Shown: positions 1-12,408 of the stretch, one piece after another
Position numbering within the stretch: position 1 is the first letter of the stretch
Layout: each line of letters begins with the position of its first letter
Assembly: GCA_029718625.1 (NCBI GenBank)
Contig: CM056388.1
Span: 217,893 to 281,892 of the forward strand
Direction: 5' to 3'
DNA: 64,000 nucleotides
From: Synaphobranchus kaupii
Lineage: Eukaryota; Chordata; Actinopteri; Anguilliformes; Synaphobranchidae
Notes under the pieces: model-generated
What the model saw: only the letters and a program-made list of their open reading frames with translations
Database searches by the model: none
What the model was told of the DNA's origin: nothing
Made by a program: the position numbers and the translations under genes

Positions 1-2330
1 GGAACGAAAACCAGCATACACAGGGGTACTCCAGGACCAGGGTTGGGACCACTGATATAGAGGATACAAGAGTTTGGCAATCTCAACAAGCCTGCCAAGT
101 TTGGTGATTCTAGGCCAAACCAGCTCACGGGAATTTTAGGTGAAAGGGGAGAAAAAAAGAAAAAAAAAGAATCTGAACAAAAACAATAGGGTACCAGCAG
201 CTACGTCCCCTAATAAACAAGCAAACTGCTGGCTATTAGCTTTGCAGCTGCAATTACTGGGATTAATATAAATTGCTGTGTAGCATTCTCTGTGTGGTCT
301 TTTCAGCAGGTGATCTGTTCGGTAGTGCAGCATCGTGTCATATGACTCTATAAGATCTGGTTTGAGTTTGAGAGAGAGCATGTCTGACAGGAATTGTCTC
401 TCATTGAAACTAGAGCAAGAGAACAAGATCTATGCAGATGCAGTCAGTAAATGTGGGCCATAGACTATATCTACTGCTGTCTTTCCTTACCAGCTCTGCT
501 GATTAAATTATACTGAGTCAGCTCGGAGTCCATCCACAGGACTCGGACCAGTGGTTTTAAACGGACTTATCTTGCTGCAGACCTTCTCCAGTTGAGTAAC
601 AGAATCAGCAATAGCAGCAGAGTGTCTAGTTTTTGGTGTCAGAGCTAGTATTCATATCAAAGAATATGGCCATGCTTGGCACAAAATGGTGACGTTATCT
701 GTCGTGCCACCTTTTCCAGGAGAGACGGATACCATCTAGGCGCCGGTGTGGTAGTGTTAGCTTTCACAGTGCGGGAGGCATGTCCACTCTACTGGACATG
801 TACAGGCCTGCTACACATTTGTCTAGTACGACATTTCTATTTCTTCAGTGTGTGAAGCATCTCTGTCAGCTCTTGCAGTTGTAAATCTGAGTCTCAGTGT
901 GACTATGAATACATAACCAATGCCTTTTTCTGCCTGAAATATTATAGTGCAATGTGGAGTGTGTGTATACATCACGTTCTGTACAGTTATTTGTAGTGTA
1001 ATTGACCCCCTGGTTCTGCGTAGGGTAACAAGATCTGAGAATGGCTGGTAGCTCACAGAACATAGCTAGCTATAGCTCAGCCCGCTCCCTACACATTAAC
1101 ATCTCACACTTTTTCTGACCAGACGTCTTCTACTCTTACTCTGAAAAAATACCATGCACTGTGTGCATCACAAGACTCCAAAAATGCATCCTCCTTTCCT
1201 CCACTACCACCTCCTCTCCTCCGGCCCCAGAAGCCGATCTTTGTGTCCTAATCTAATATTGCTGATTACATATTAATGGTTACATATTAATTAAATGACG
1301 CAAACCGCAATGTCAGGTACACTTTATGCTGTACGTGCAACTACTTGTACTTTTGCATACTTCCGGGTAGGAGATGAGTGGAGGTGAGGAGCGAGGAATA
1401 TTGGGACTCACCCTCTGTGGTGCTAGCTGCTGGCAGCTACCCCATTGTTGATTTTCAACAATGCATTTGTCTGTGTGATTCTGCATTTGTGAATGCACCC
1501 TGGTTTGCTCCTGCTCACGTCAACCAATCACATGCACACACTGGCTGTGTCACATGCACAGTGTGTGTAACATGTTTTGTGGTCTTCCTCAGTGAGGAGG
1601 GAATGAGAGTGGATTTTGTAGTAGTAAATTGGATAATTGCGGAACGGGATTGAATGATTGAATGAGTGGTTGGTACTCATGGGGGAATTGATTGATTGAA
1701 GTGGGGACGCAAGGGGCTGGGTTTCCTGAGGAATAAATGGAACGCACCTGGAGTGAAAGGGGAGAATTGACGGGAGGGTGAGCGAGAGAGGGGTGGCTTG
1801 CCTCTGAGCTCCCGAAATGTTTGACAGTGTATTTCCTTTTCGTTTGGTTTTATTAAGTTTGGTTAGCTTTTATTTCTGTGCGAATGTGTTGTGTTGTGTG
1901 TACGGTGGCGTACTGCAGAGCCGGTCAGTGCGACGGAGCCAGTGGAACCGGGGATATTGTGATGAGCTTTTGCTGGGGGAAACGACTTCCCCTAGACTGT
2001 AAAGAATGTGTTTGCGCCGTACTTGAGCACAGCGTGCATGGATCCCAGACCGGTGTGAGCGGGGAACTGAGTGGCAGAGGGTGTGTACGTCTCTCCCCTT
2101 GCCTAGAGTCGGTGTCCTGTGGCGTGACCGGCGAGTGTGATGAGGGCGAAGGCCTGTGACCTGAGGCTCGCCCGAGTGGGGGGACAGGCATAACCCCCGT
2201 TGGCGACCACCAAAGAGTGGCGAAGCTGTCCCATTGTGTGTTGCATGTGTATGGTTATTTGTTTGGCCTGTATTTTTTCTTTTATTTGGTGGTAGTCCTC
2301 CAAGTGGGTGTGGGCAGGACTCCACTACTT

Positions 2331-2633
2331 TGTGTGTGTGTGTGTGTGCGTGTAGACTTTTGAGGGGGGGGTGCGTGTAGACTTTTGAGGGGGGGTGCGC
2401 GTAGACTTTTGAGGGGGGGGCGCGTGTAGACTTTTGGGGGGGGGGGCGTGTAGACTTTTGAGGGGGGCGTGTAGACTTTTGAGGGGGGGGGGCGCGTGTA
2501 GACTTTTGGGGGGGCGTGTAGACTTTTGAGGGGGGGGGGGGGCGTGTAGACTTTTGAGGGGGGGCGTGTAGACTTTTGAGGGGGGGGGGGCGTGTAGACT
2601 TTTGAGGGGGGGGGGCGTGTAGACTTTGGTGGA
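2331..2633 (+). repeat. G-tract minisatellite, unit 1
   Basis: A short (TG)n run is followed by about 12 copies of a 20-26-bp motif, GTGTAGACTTTTGA plus a run of 6-12 G. The spacer is constant and the G-run length varies from copy to copy. It ends with GTGTAGACTTTGGTGGAAGG just before the palindrome. Read on the minus strand it gives a repetitive Pro/Lys/Ser/Leu/His-rich frame, which I regard as a by-product. Confidence 0.93.
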
Positions 2634-2637
2634 AGGC

Positions 2638-3071
2638 ATATTTCTTCATATATTTATAAATATGCACAGTGAAAATGGTGACGTTAAATCCCCCCATGAA
2701 GTTTAATTAGAGTTTGAAGTTGGCATCTCATAGCCTTGTATATAACAGTACTACCTACATTTTGACCACAAGATGGTGCCATTTTAACAGATAGTTGAAA
2801 TGGCACCATCTAGGTGGTCAAAATGTGGTAGTACTATATGTGATATACATCTCATATCCTTGTATTTCACATAGTACTACCACATTTTGACCACAAGATG
2901 GTGCCAATTCAACTATCTGTTAAAATGGCACCATCTTGTGGTCAAAATGTGGTAGTACTGTTATATACAAGGATATGAGATGGCCAACTTCAAACTCTAA
3001 TTAAACTTCATGGGGGGGATTTAACCATCACCATTTTCACTGTGCATATTTATAAATATATGAAGAAATAA
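2638..3071. repeat. 430-bp compound palindrome, unit 1
   Basis: The outer arms (ATTTCTTCATATATTTATAAATATG... at 2640 and its reverse complement ending near 3070) enclose the inverted sequence TTTAATTAGAGTTTGAAGTTGG / CCAACTTCAAACTCTAATTAAA. Between them lie two smaller hairpins of about 90 bp each (about 2748-2840 and 2872-2962), both built from AGTACTACCACATTTTGACC and its complement, with the loop around CAGATAGTTG / CAACTATCTG. The whole is a palindrome of palindromes. It resembles a foldback element or MITE, but I see no transposase link. Confidence 0.92.
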
Positions 3072-6000
3072 TAATCCAAGTCACAGCTTCTCATGTGTTT
3101 TCCCGCATAATTTATGCTAACAGATATTGGTGATTTTAAACATGTTTCAACCTCTCTTTTTCACTCCAGCTTTTCTGCAGCCCCGCAAGCAATTGTGGCC
3201 CCGGTTTATCTGTGTGCAAACCCAGTGCGTACGTTCTGAAGTGTGCCGGTGTCCCAGGTGCAGTGGTATGTATATTTATGTCTCAGACTCAGGTCCCAGG
3301 GCCTCGTTGTCACGACTTTGGCCTGGTTCATATCTCAACACTTGTGAATTGTAGTATCAGAATCCATGTCAAGAACTAGGCCGTTACAGGTGTCGAGAAT
3401 TTACGGCAGATACAAGTCTTAAGGCCTCAGAGTGCGACCAGCAGCTGCAACAAGCCTTAAGACCGTCTGGAATCTGCCCTGGGTGGATCCATGACCCAAA
3501 ACCTCTGAAATCTGTGCCGTCCTAGGCTCATAATTGGTGAAATTGTGGGCCACATGGCCAATAAAACTAACCGTTTGGTAAATAATGAAGAATTCAAAGA
3601 CAAAGCAAATGATAACGAGCCAAACCTGCATTGTGTTAAGGAAAAAATTTAACTTGCGTTCAATTACCTAATTAGGAGCCTAATCACCTGAGTTGTTACT
3701 TCTTCTTTGTAATTGTTTGCAATATAACACAATGAGCATAATGAACATGGGTTTTTTTTCTTCTTCATGGCATGCATAGCTATTGCTAACATAACGTGGC
3801 TTAAGAGAGTAAAGATTTTAAAGTGTTCTCTCTATACAATAAAAACACCTAATTAAGAAAAAATAACAGCTTGTTAAAATTCTGGTATTGCAATTGTGGT
3901 TGGAACGAAAACCAGCATACACAGGGGCACTCCAGGACCAGGGTTGGGAACCACTGATATAGAGGATACAAGAGTTTGGCAATCTCAACAAGCCTGCCAA
4001 GTTTGGTGATTCTAGGCCAAACCAGCTCACGGGAATTTTAGGTGAAAAGGGGGAGAAAAAAAGAAAAAAAAAAGAATCTGAACAAAAACAATAGGGTACC
4101 AGCAGCTACGTCCCCTAATAAACAAGCAAACTGCTGGCTATTAGCTTTGCAGCTGCAATTACTGGGATTATTATAAATTGCTGTGTAGCATTCTCTGTGT
4201 GGTCTTTTCAGCAGGTGATCTGTTCGGTAGTGCAGCATCGTGTCATATGACTCTATAAGATCTGGTTTGAGTTTGAGAGAGAGCATGTCTCTGACAGGAA
4301 TTGTCTCTCATGAAACTAGAGCAAGAGAACAAGATCTATGCAGATGCAGTCAGTAAATGTGGGCCATAGACTATATCTACTGCTGTCTTTCCTTACCAGC
4401 TCTGCTGATTAAATTATACTGAGTCAGCTCGGAGTCCATCCACAGGACTCGGACCAGTGGTTTTAAACGGACTTATCTTGCTGCAGACCTTCTCCAGTTG
4501 AGTAACAGAATCAGCAATAGCAGCAGAGTGTCTAGTTTTTGGTGTCAGAGCTAGTATTCATATCAAAGAATATGGCCATGCTTGGCACAAAATGGTGACG
4601 TTATCTGTCGTGCCACCTTTTCCAGGAGAGACGGATACCATCTAGGCGCCGGTGTGGTAGTGTTAGCTTTCACAGTGCGGGAGGCATGTCCACTCTACTG
4701 GACATGTACAGGCCTGCTACACATTTGTCTAGTACGACATTTCTATTTCTTCAGTGTGTGAAGCATCTCTGTCAGCTCTTGCAGTTGTAAATCTGAGTCT
4801 CAGTGTGGACTATGAATACATAACCAATGCCTTTTTCTGCCTGAAATATTATAGTGCAATGTGAGTGTGTGTATACATCACGTTCTGTACAGTTATTTGT
4901 AGTGTAATTGACCCCTGGTTCTGCGTAGGGTAACAAGATCTGAGAATGGCTGGTAGCTCACAGAACATAGCTAGCTATAGCTCAGCCCGCTCCCTACACA
5001 TTAACATCTCACACTTTTCTGACCAGACGTCTTCTACTCTTACTCTGAAAAAATACCATGCACTGTGTGCATCACAAGACTCCAAAAATGCATCCTCCTT
5101 TCCTCCACTACCACCTCCTCTCCTCCGGCCCCAGAAGCCGATCTTTGTGTCCTAATCTAATATTGCTGATTACATATTAATGGTTACATATTAATTAAAT
5201 GACGCAAACCGCAATGTCAGGTACACTTTATGCTGTACGTGCAACTACTTGTACTTTTGCATACTTCCGGGTAGGAGATGAGTGGAGGTGAGGAGCGAGG
5301 AATATTGGGACTCACCCTCTGTGGTGCTAGCTGCTGGCAGCTACCCCATTGTTGATTTTCAACAATGCATTTGTCTGTGTGATTCTGCATTTGTGAATGC
5401 ACCCTGGTTTGCTCCTGCTCACGTCAACCAATCACATGCACACACTGGCTGTGTCACATGCACAGTGTGTGTAACATGTTTTGTGGTCTTCCTCAGTGAG
5501 GAGGGAATGAGAGTGGATTTTGTAGTAGTAAATTGGATAATTGCGGAACGGGATTGAATGATTGAATGAGTGGTTGGTACTCATGGGGGAATTGATTGAT
5601 TGAAGTGGGGACGCAAGGGGCTGGGTTTCCTGAGGGAATAAATGGAACGCACCTGGAGTGAAAGGGGAGAATTGACGGAGGGTGAGCGAGAGAGGGTGGC
5701 TTGCCTCTGAGCTCCCGAAATGTTTGACAGTGTATTTTCTTTTCGTTTGGTTTATTAAGTTTGGTTAGCTTTTATTTCTGTGCGAATGTGTTGTGTTGTG
5801 TGTACGGTGGCGTACTGCAGAGCCAGTCAGTGCGACGGAGCCAGTGGAACCGGGGATATTGTGATGAGCTTTTGCTGGGGGAAACGACTTCCCCTAGACT
5901 GTAAAGAATGTGTTTGCGCCGTACTTGAGCACAGCGTGCATGGATCCCAGACCGGTGTGAGCGGGGAACTGAGTGGCAGAGGGTGTGTACGTCTCTCCCT

Positions 6001-6229
6001 TGCCTAGAGTCGGTGTCCTGTGGCGTGACCGGCGAGTGTGATGAGGGCGAAGGCCTGTGACCTGAGGCTCGCCCGAGTGGGGGACAGGCATAAACCCCGT
6101 TGGCGACCACCAAAGAGTGGCGAAGCTGTCCCATTGTGTGTTGCATGTGTATGGTTATTTGTTTGGCCTGTATTTTTCTTTTATTTGGTGGTAGTCCTCC
6201 AAGTGGTGTGGGCAGGACTCCACTACTTT

Positions 6230-6593
6230 GTGTGTGTGTGTGTGTGCGTGTAGACTTTTGAGGGGGGGTGCGTGTAGACTTTTGAGGGGGGGTGCGCGTA
6301 GACTTTTGAGGGGGGGGGGCGTTGTAGACTTTTGAGGGGGGGCGTGTAGACTTTTGAGGGGGGGGGGGCGTGTAGACTTTTGAGGGGGGCGTGTAGACTT
6401 TTGAGGGGGGGGGCGTGTAGACTTGAGGGGGGGCGTGTAGACTTTTGAGGGGGGGCGTGTAGACTTTTGAGAAGGGGGGGGGCACGTGTAGACTTTTGAG
6501 GGGGGGCGCATGTAGACTTTTGAGGAAGGGCGCGTGTAGACGTTTGGGGGGGGCGTGTAGACTTTTGAGGGGGGGGGGCGTGTAGACTTTGGT
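6230..6593 (+). repeat. G-tract minisatellite, unit 2
   Basis: Same motif family as in unit 1, about 16 copies. It includes degenerate copies (GAGAAGG and GAGGAAGG in place of the pure G run, and one copy with a deleted TTT) not seen in the other units. The array length therefore varies between macrosatellite units. Confidence 0.93.
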
Positions 6594-6600
6594 GGAAGGC

Positions 6601-7031
6601 ATATTTCTTCATATATTTATAAATATGCACAGTGAAAATGGTGACGTTAAATCCCCCCATGAAGTTTAATTAGAGTTTGAAGTTGGCCATCTCATAGCCT
6701 TGTATATAACAGTACTACCACATTTTGACCACAAGATGGTGCCATTTTAACAGATAGTTGAAATGGCACCATCTAGTGGTCAAAATGTGGTAGTACTATA
6801 TGTGATATACATCTCATATCCTTGTATTTCACATAGTACTACCACATTTTGACCACAAGATGGTGCCAATTCAACTATCTGTTAAAATGGCACCATCTTG
6901 TGGTCAAAATGTGGTAGTACTGTTATATACAAGGATATGAGATGGCCAACTTCAAACTCTAATTAAACTTCATGGGGGGATTTAACCATCACCATTTTCA
7001 CTGTGCATATTTATAAATATATGAAGAAATA
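6601..7031. repeat. 430-bp compound palindrome, unit 2
   Basis: Intact copy with both outer arms and both internal hairpins. Arms match almost perfectly; one side reads GTGACGTTAAATCCCCCC, the other GGGGGGATTTAACCATCAC, a small persistent asymmetry found in every unit. Confidence 0.92.
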
Positions 7032-10000
7032 ATAATCCAAGTCACAGCTTCTCATGTGTTTTCCCGCATAATTTATGCTAACAGATATTGGTGATTTTAA
7101 ACATGTTTCAACCTCTCTTTTTCACTCCAGCTTTTCTGCAGCCCCGCAAGCAATTGTGGCCCCGGTTTATCTGTGTGCAAACCCAGTGCGTACGTTCTGA
7201 AGTGTGCCGGTGTCCAAGGTGCAGTGGTATGTATATTTTATGTCTCAGACTCAGGTCTCAGGGCCTCGTTGTCACGACTTTGGCCTGGTTCATATCTCAA
7301 CACTTGTGAATTGTAGTATCAGAATCCATGTCAAGAACTAGGCCCGTTACAGGTGTCGAGAATTTACGGCAGATACAAGTCTTAAGGCCTCAGAGTGCGA
7401 CCAGCAGCTGCAACAAGCCTTAAGACCGTCTGGAATCTGCCCTGGGTGGATCCATGACCCAAAACCTCTGAAATCTGTGCCGTCCTAGGCTCATAATTGG
7501 TGAAATTGTGGCCACATGGCCAATAAAACTAACCGTTTGGTAAATAATGAAGAATTCAAAGACAAAGCAAATGATAACGAGCCAAACCTGCATTGTGTTA
7601 AGGAAAAAATTTAACTTGCGTTCAATTACCTAATTAGGAGCCTAATCACCTGAGTTGTTACTTCTTCTTTGTAATTGTTTGCAATATAACACAATGAGCA
7701 TAATGAACATGGGTTTTTTTTCTTCTTCATGGCATGCATAGCTATTGCTAACATAACGTGGCTTAAGAGAGTAAAGATTTTAAAGTGTTCTCTCTATACA
7801 ATAAAAACACCTAATTAAAAAAAAATAACAGCTTGTTAAAATTCTGGTATTGCAATTGTGGTTGGAACGAAAACCAGCATACACAGGGGTACTCCAGGAC
7901 CAGGGTTGGGAACCACTGATATAGAGGATACAAGAGTTTGGCAATCTCAACAAGCCTGCCAAGTTTGGTGATTCTAGGCCAAACCAGCTCACGGGAATTT
8001 TAGGTGAAAGGGGAGAAAAAAAGAAAAGAAAAATCTGAACAAAAACAATAGGGTACCAGCAGCTACGTCCCCTAATAAACAAGCAAACTGCTGGCTATTA
8101 GCTTTGCAGCTGCAATTACTGGGATTATTATAAATTGCTGTGTAGCATTCTCTGTGTGGTCTTTTCAGCAGGTGATCTGTTCGGTAGTGCAGCATCGTGT
8201 CATATGACTCTATAAGATCTGGTTTGAGTTTGAGAGAGAGCATGTCTCTGACAGGAATTGTCTCTCATTGAAACTAGAGCAAGAGAACAAGATCTATGCA
8301 GATGCAGTCAGTAAATGTGGGCCATAGACTATATCTACTGCTGTCTTTCCTTACCAGCTCTGCTGATTAAATTATACTGAGTCAGCTCGGAGTCCATCCA
8401 CAGGACTCGGACCAGTGGTTTTAAACGGACTTATCTTGCTGCAGACCTTCTCCAGTTGAGTAACAGAATCAGCAATAGCAGCAGAGTGTCTAGTTTTTGG
8501 TGTCAGAGCTAGTATTCATATCAAAGAATATGGCCATGCTTGGCACAAAATGGTGACGTTATCTGTCGTGCCACCTTTTCCAGGAGAGACGGATACCATC
8601 TAGGCGCCGGTGTGGTAGTGTTAGCTTTCACAGTGCGGGAGGCATGTCCACTCTACTGGACATGTACAGGCCTGCTACACATTTGTCTAGTACGACATTT
8701 CTATTTCTTCAGTGTGTGAAGCATCTCTGTCAGCTCTTGCAGTTGTAAATCTGAGTCTCAGTGTGACTATGAATACATAACCAATGCCTTTTTCTGCCTG
8801 AAATATTATAGTGCAATGTGAGTGTGTGTATACATCACGTTCTGTACAGTTATTTGTAGTGTAATTGACCCCTGGTTCTGCGTAGGGTAACAAGATCTGA
8901 GAATGGCTGGTAGCTCACAGAACATAGCTAGCTATAGCTCAGCCCGCTCCCTACACATTAACATCTCACACTTTTCTGACCAGACGTCTTCTACTCTTAC
9001 TCTGAAAAAATACCATGCACTGTGTGCATCACAAGACTCCAAAAATGCATCCTCCTTTCCTCCACTACCACCTCCTCTCCTCCGGCCCCAGAAGCCGATC
9101 TTTGTGTCCTAATCTAATATTGCTGATTACATATTAATGGTTACATATTAATTAAATGACGCAAACCGCAATGTCAGGTACACTTTATGCTGTACGTGCA
9201 ACTACTTGTACTTTTGCATACTTCCGGGTAGGAGATGAGTGGAGGTGAGGAGCGAGGAATATTGGGACTCACCCTCTGTGGTGCTAGCTGCTGGCAGCTA
9301 CCCCATTGTTGATTTTCAACAATGCATTTGTCTGTGTGATTCTGCATTTGTGAATGCACCCTGGTTTGCTCCTGCTCACGTCAACCAATCACATGCACAC
9401 ACTGGCTGTGTCACATGCACAGTGTGTGTAACATGTTTTGTGGTCTTCCTCAGTGAGGAGGGAATGAGTGGATTTTGTAGTAGTAAATTGGATAATTGCG
9501 GAACGGGATTGAATGATTGAATGAGTGGTTGGTACTCATGGGGGAATTGATTGATTGAAGTGGGGACGCAAGGGGCTGGGTTTCCTGAGGGAATAAATGG
9601 AACGCACCTGGAGTGAAAGGGGAGAATTGACGGAGGGTGAGCGAGAGAGGGTGGCTTGCCTCTGAGCTCCCGAAATGTTTGACAGTGTATTTTCTTTTCG
9701 TTTGGTTTATTAAGTTTGGTTAGCTTTTATTTCTGTGCGAATGTGTTGTGTTGTGTGTACGGTGGCGTACTGCAGAGCCGGTCAGTGCGACGGAGCCAGT
9801 GGAACCGGGGATATTGTGATGAGCTTTTGCTGGGGGAAACTACTTCCCCTAGACTGTAAAGAATGTGTTTGCGCCGTACTTGAGCACAGCGTGCATGGAT
9901 CCCAGACCGGTGTGAGCGGGGAACTGAGTGGCAGAGGGTGTGTACGTCTCTCCCTTGCCTAGAGTCGGTGTCCTGTGGCGTGACCGGCGAGTGTGATGAG

Positions 10001-10182
10001 GGCGAAGGCCTGTGACCTGAGGCTCGCCCGAGTGGGGGACAGGCATAAACCCCGTTGGCGACCACCAAAGAGTGGCGAAGCTGTCCCATTGTGTGTTGCA
10101 TGTGTATGGTTATTTGTTTGGCCTGTATTTTTCTTTTATTTGGTGGTAGTCCTCCAAGTGGTGTGGGGCAGGACTCCACTAC

Positions 10183-10507
10183 TTTGTGTGTGTGTGTGTG
10201 TGTGTGCGTGCGTGTAGACTTTTGAGGGGGGGTGCGTGTAGACTTTTGAGGGGGGGTGCGCGTAGACTTTTGAGGGGGGGGGCGCGTGTAGACTTTTGGG
10301 GGGGGCGTGTAGACTTTTGAGGGGGGGCGTGTAGACTTTTGAGGGGGGGGTGTAGACTTTTGAGGGGGGGGCGCGTGTAGACTTTTGGTGGGGGCGTGTA
10401 GACTTTTGAGGGGGGGGGCGTGTAGACTTTTGAGGGGGGGGGGCGTGTAGACTTTTGAGGGGGGGGGGCGTGTAGACTTTTGAGGGGGGGGGCGTGTAGA
10501 CTTTGGT
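10183..10507 (+). repeat. G-tract minisatellite, unit 3
   Basis: Expanded (TG)n run followed by about 13 copies of the GTGTAGACTTTTGA-Gn motif. One copy reads TTTTGGTGGGGG where unit 4 has TTTTGATGGGGG at the same place, supporting the close relationship of units 3 and 4. Confidence 0.93.
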
Positions 10508-10923
10508 GGAAGGCATATTTCTTCATATATTTATAAATATGCACAGTGAAAATGGTGACGTTAAATCCCCCCATGAAGTTTAATTAGAGTTTGAAGTTGG
10601 CCATCTCATAGCCTTGTATATAACAGTACTACCACGTTTTGACCACAAGATGGTGCCATTTTAACAGATAGTTGAAATGGCACCATCTAGTGGTCAAAAT
10701 GTGGTAGTACTATATGTGATATACATCTCATATCCTTGTATTTCACATAGTACTACCACATTTTGACCACAAGATGGTGCCAATTCAACTATCTGTTAAA
10801 ATGGCACCATCTTGTGGTCAAAATGTGGTAGTACTGTTATATACAAGGATATGAGATGGCCAACTTCAAACTCTAATTAAACTTCATGGGGGGATTTAAC
10901 CATCACCATTTTCACTGTGCATA

Positions 10924-10969
10924 CACTACTCACAAAAAGTTAGGGATATTCGGCTTTCGGGTGAAATTT
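10924..10969 (+). repeat. Tc1 left terminal inverted repeat
   Basis: 46-bp terminal repeat; matches the right end except C versus T at position 28 of the repeat. Confidence 0.95.
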
Positions 10970-11221
10970 CAGGATGAACCTAAAATGCACTATAACCTTT
11001 ACAGGTGAAATTAATTTGACCTTCTCTAAACTTTTGAATGCACATGTCCAACTATTCAATGTTTCAGTACTTTTTGCACAACTTGCTGTTCTCTAACAAG
11101 GAGCTGAACGGCAAAATTCACAACAGGTGTTTGATCCATGAATCGACCAATACATTTCCTGGTTCTATTAGAATTGGTATTTAAACAGTCCTCTTCATCA
11201 TGCTGTTCACATTTTGACATC

Positions 11222-12250
11222 ATGAGACCAAGACGACACCTAACAATCGATCAACAGTACCTCGCCATTGCGAGGCTTCAAACAGGATGTTCTCAGAGGG
11301 AAGTGGCCACTGAGCTTAGAGTGTCACAGAGTGTCATCAGCAGGTTGCAACAGAGATACAGAGAGACTGGAAGAGTCACAGAAAGGCATAGAAGTGGACG
11401 TCCTTTGGCCACATCCCACACTGATGACCGCTTCATTGTGAACAGTGCCCTGCGGAACCGGATGATGAATGCCACTCAACTCCAGGCACATTTAAGGGAG
11501 GTGAGAGGCACCCAAGTGTCACGTCAGACCATTCGAAACCGTTTACATCAGCGTGGTCTGCGTGCTAGATGACCTGCAAGGGTATCTGACCACACCACCA
11601 GGCACAGGCGTCATCGTCTTGCATGGGCCAGGGAGCATTTACGCTGGACGAGGGACCAGTGGGCCTCAGTGCTGTTCTCTGATGAAAGTCGATTCACGTT
11701 GAGCAGAAATGATGGCCGCCAACGATGTTGGAGACGTCAAGGAGAGCGCTATGCATCAGCCACTGTTGTCACCAGACGACCCTTTGGTGGTGGCGGTGTT
11801 ACAGTGTGGGCAGGTGTGTCTAGTCAATACAGAACTGCCCTACACTTTGTGAATGGTACAGTGACAAGCCCATACTACCTGAATAACATCATTAATCCAG
11901 TCATTGTGCCCCTGCATGAACAACACAGGCCTAATTTCATCTTCATGGACGACAATGCTCCAGCTCATCGAGGTCGCATCATTAGGGAAAGGCTGGTGGA
12001 GACTGGGGTACCTCAAATGGAGTGGCCTGCACTTTCTCCAGACCTGAATCCCATAGAAAACCTATGGGATCAGCTGACTCACCGTGTAGAGGCTCGTAAC
12101 TCTGTACCCCAGAACCTCAATGACCTGAGGGCCGCCCTTCAAGAAGAGTGGGATGCCATGCTTCAGCAGACAATAAGTCGACTTGTGAACAGCATGAGAC
12201 GTCGTTGTCAAGCTGTAATTGATGCTCAAGGGCACATGACAAGTTATTGA
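11222..12250 (+). pseudogene. Tc1-type DDE transposase with one internal stop
   Basis: Frame of 342 codons, the usual length for a Tc1 transposase. It starts at the ATG at 11222 (MRPRRHL...) and ends with TGA after ...HMTSY. Residues about 8-110 form the paired-type helix-turn-helix region that binds the terminal repeats (CSQREVATELRVSQSVISRL and SRQTIRNRLHQ are the recognisable helices). The catalytic triad is complete: D153 (FSDESRF), D244 (MDDNAPAH) and E279 (LNPIENLWD). The 34 residues between the second D and E are the Tc1 signature. The only damage is TGA at codon 117 (11570-11572), where relatives are expected to have arginine. A CGA to TGA change fits deamination of a methylated CpG. 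Both halves remain in the same frame, so this is a recently inactivated copy, or rests on a single base worth confirming. Confidence 0.94.
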
Positions 12251-12408
12251 GACATTGACATTTTTGTTGTGGTATACCCACCACTGTTGTTGGCTTTTGT
12301 TTCAATAAATTGTTTGAGATGAGGAAATCACCATTGCATGCTTCTACTTAAATGCCCTACTTTCATGATACGTATAATATCACTGTAGCGTGAACTTACA
12401 TTTTCCAT

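Larger units (their letters stand above)
1..3901. repeat. 3.9-kb macrosatellite, unit 1
   Basis: First visible copy of a tandemly repeated unit of about 3.9 kb; the same sequence restarts at 3902, 7864 and 14589. The unit boundary is arbitrary, because the window opens inside the array. No conserved protein is recognisable: the short open frames inside the unit are not similar to any family I know and several change frame between copies. The unit's first 50 bases look like the right half of a hAT-type MITE (ending in GGGTTGGG...CCACTG). Relative to units 2-4 this copy has many single-base differences in homopolymers (around 1010, 1115, 1730 and 1790), which may be real divergence or residual long-read error. 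Order within the unit: MITE end, about 2.3 kb of unique sequence, G-tract minisatellite, palindrome, about 830 bp of unique sequence. Confidence 0.95.
3902..7863. repeat. 3.9-kb macrosatellite, unit 2
   Basis: Complete second copy, 3962 bp, nearly identical to unit 1. It shares with unit 1, against units 3 and 4, the form GAGAGTGG near 5508 and AACGACTTCCCC near 5882, and its palindrome reads ACCACATTTT rather than ACCACGTTTT. Its G-tract minisatellite is longer than in unit 1. It carries neither the 20-bp satellite nor the Tc1 insertion, so it represents the ancestral form of the unit. Confidence 0.95.

Noticed and set aside
640..800. Possible SGNH-hydrolase remnant (RRDGYHLGAGVVVLA near 721-765) in each macrosatellite unit
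   Set aside because: Only the DGxHL-like block is seen; the GDS and GxND blocks are not found upstream and stops are frequent. Too weak to annotate, although a profile search of the unit would settle it.
1870..2697. 275-codon minus-strand frame rich in KSLHAPP motifs
   Set aside because: Mostly the G-tract minisatellite read backwards; the frame differs between macrosatellite units.
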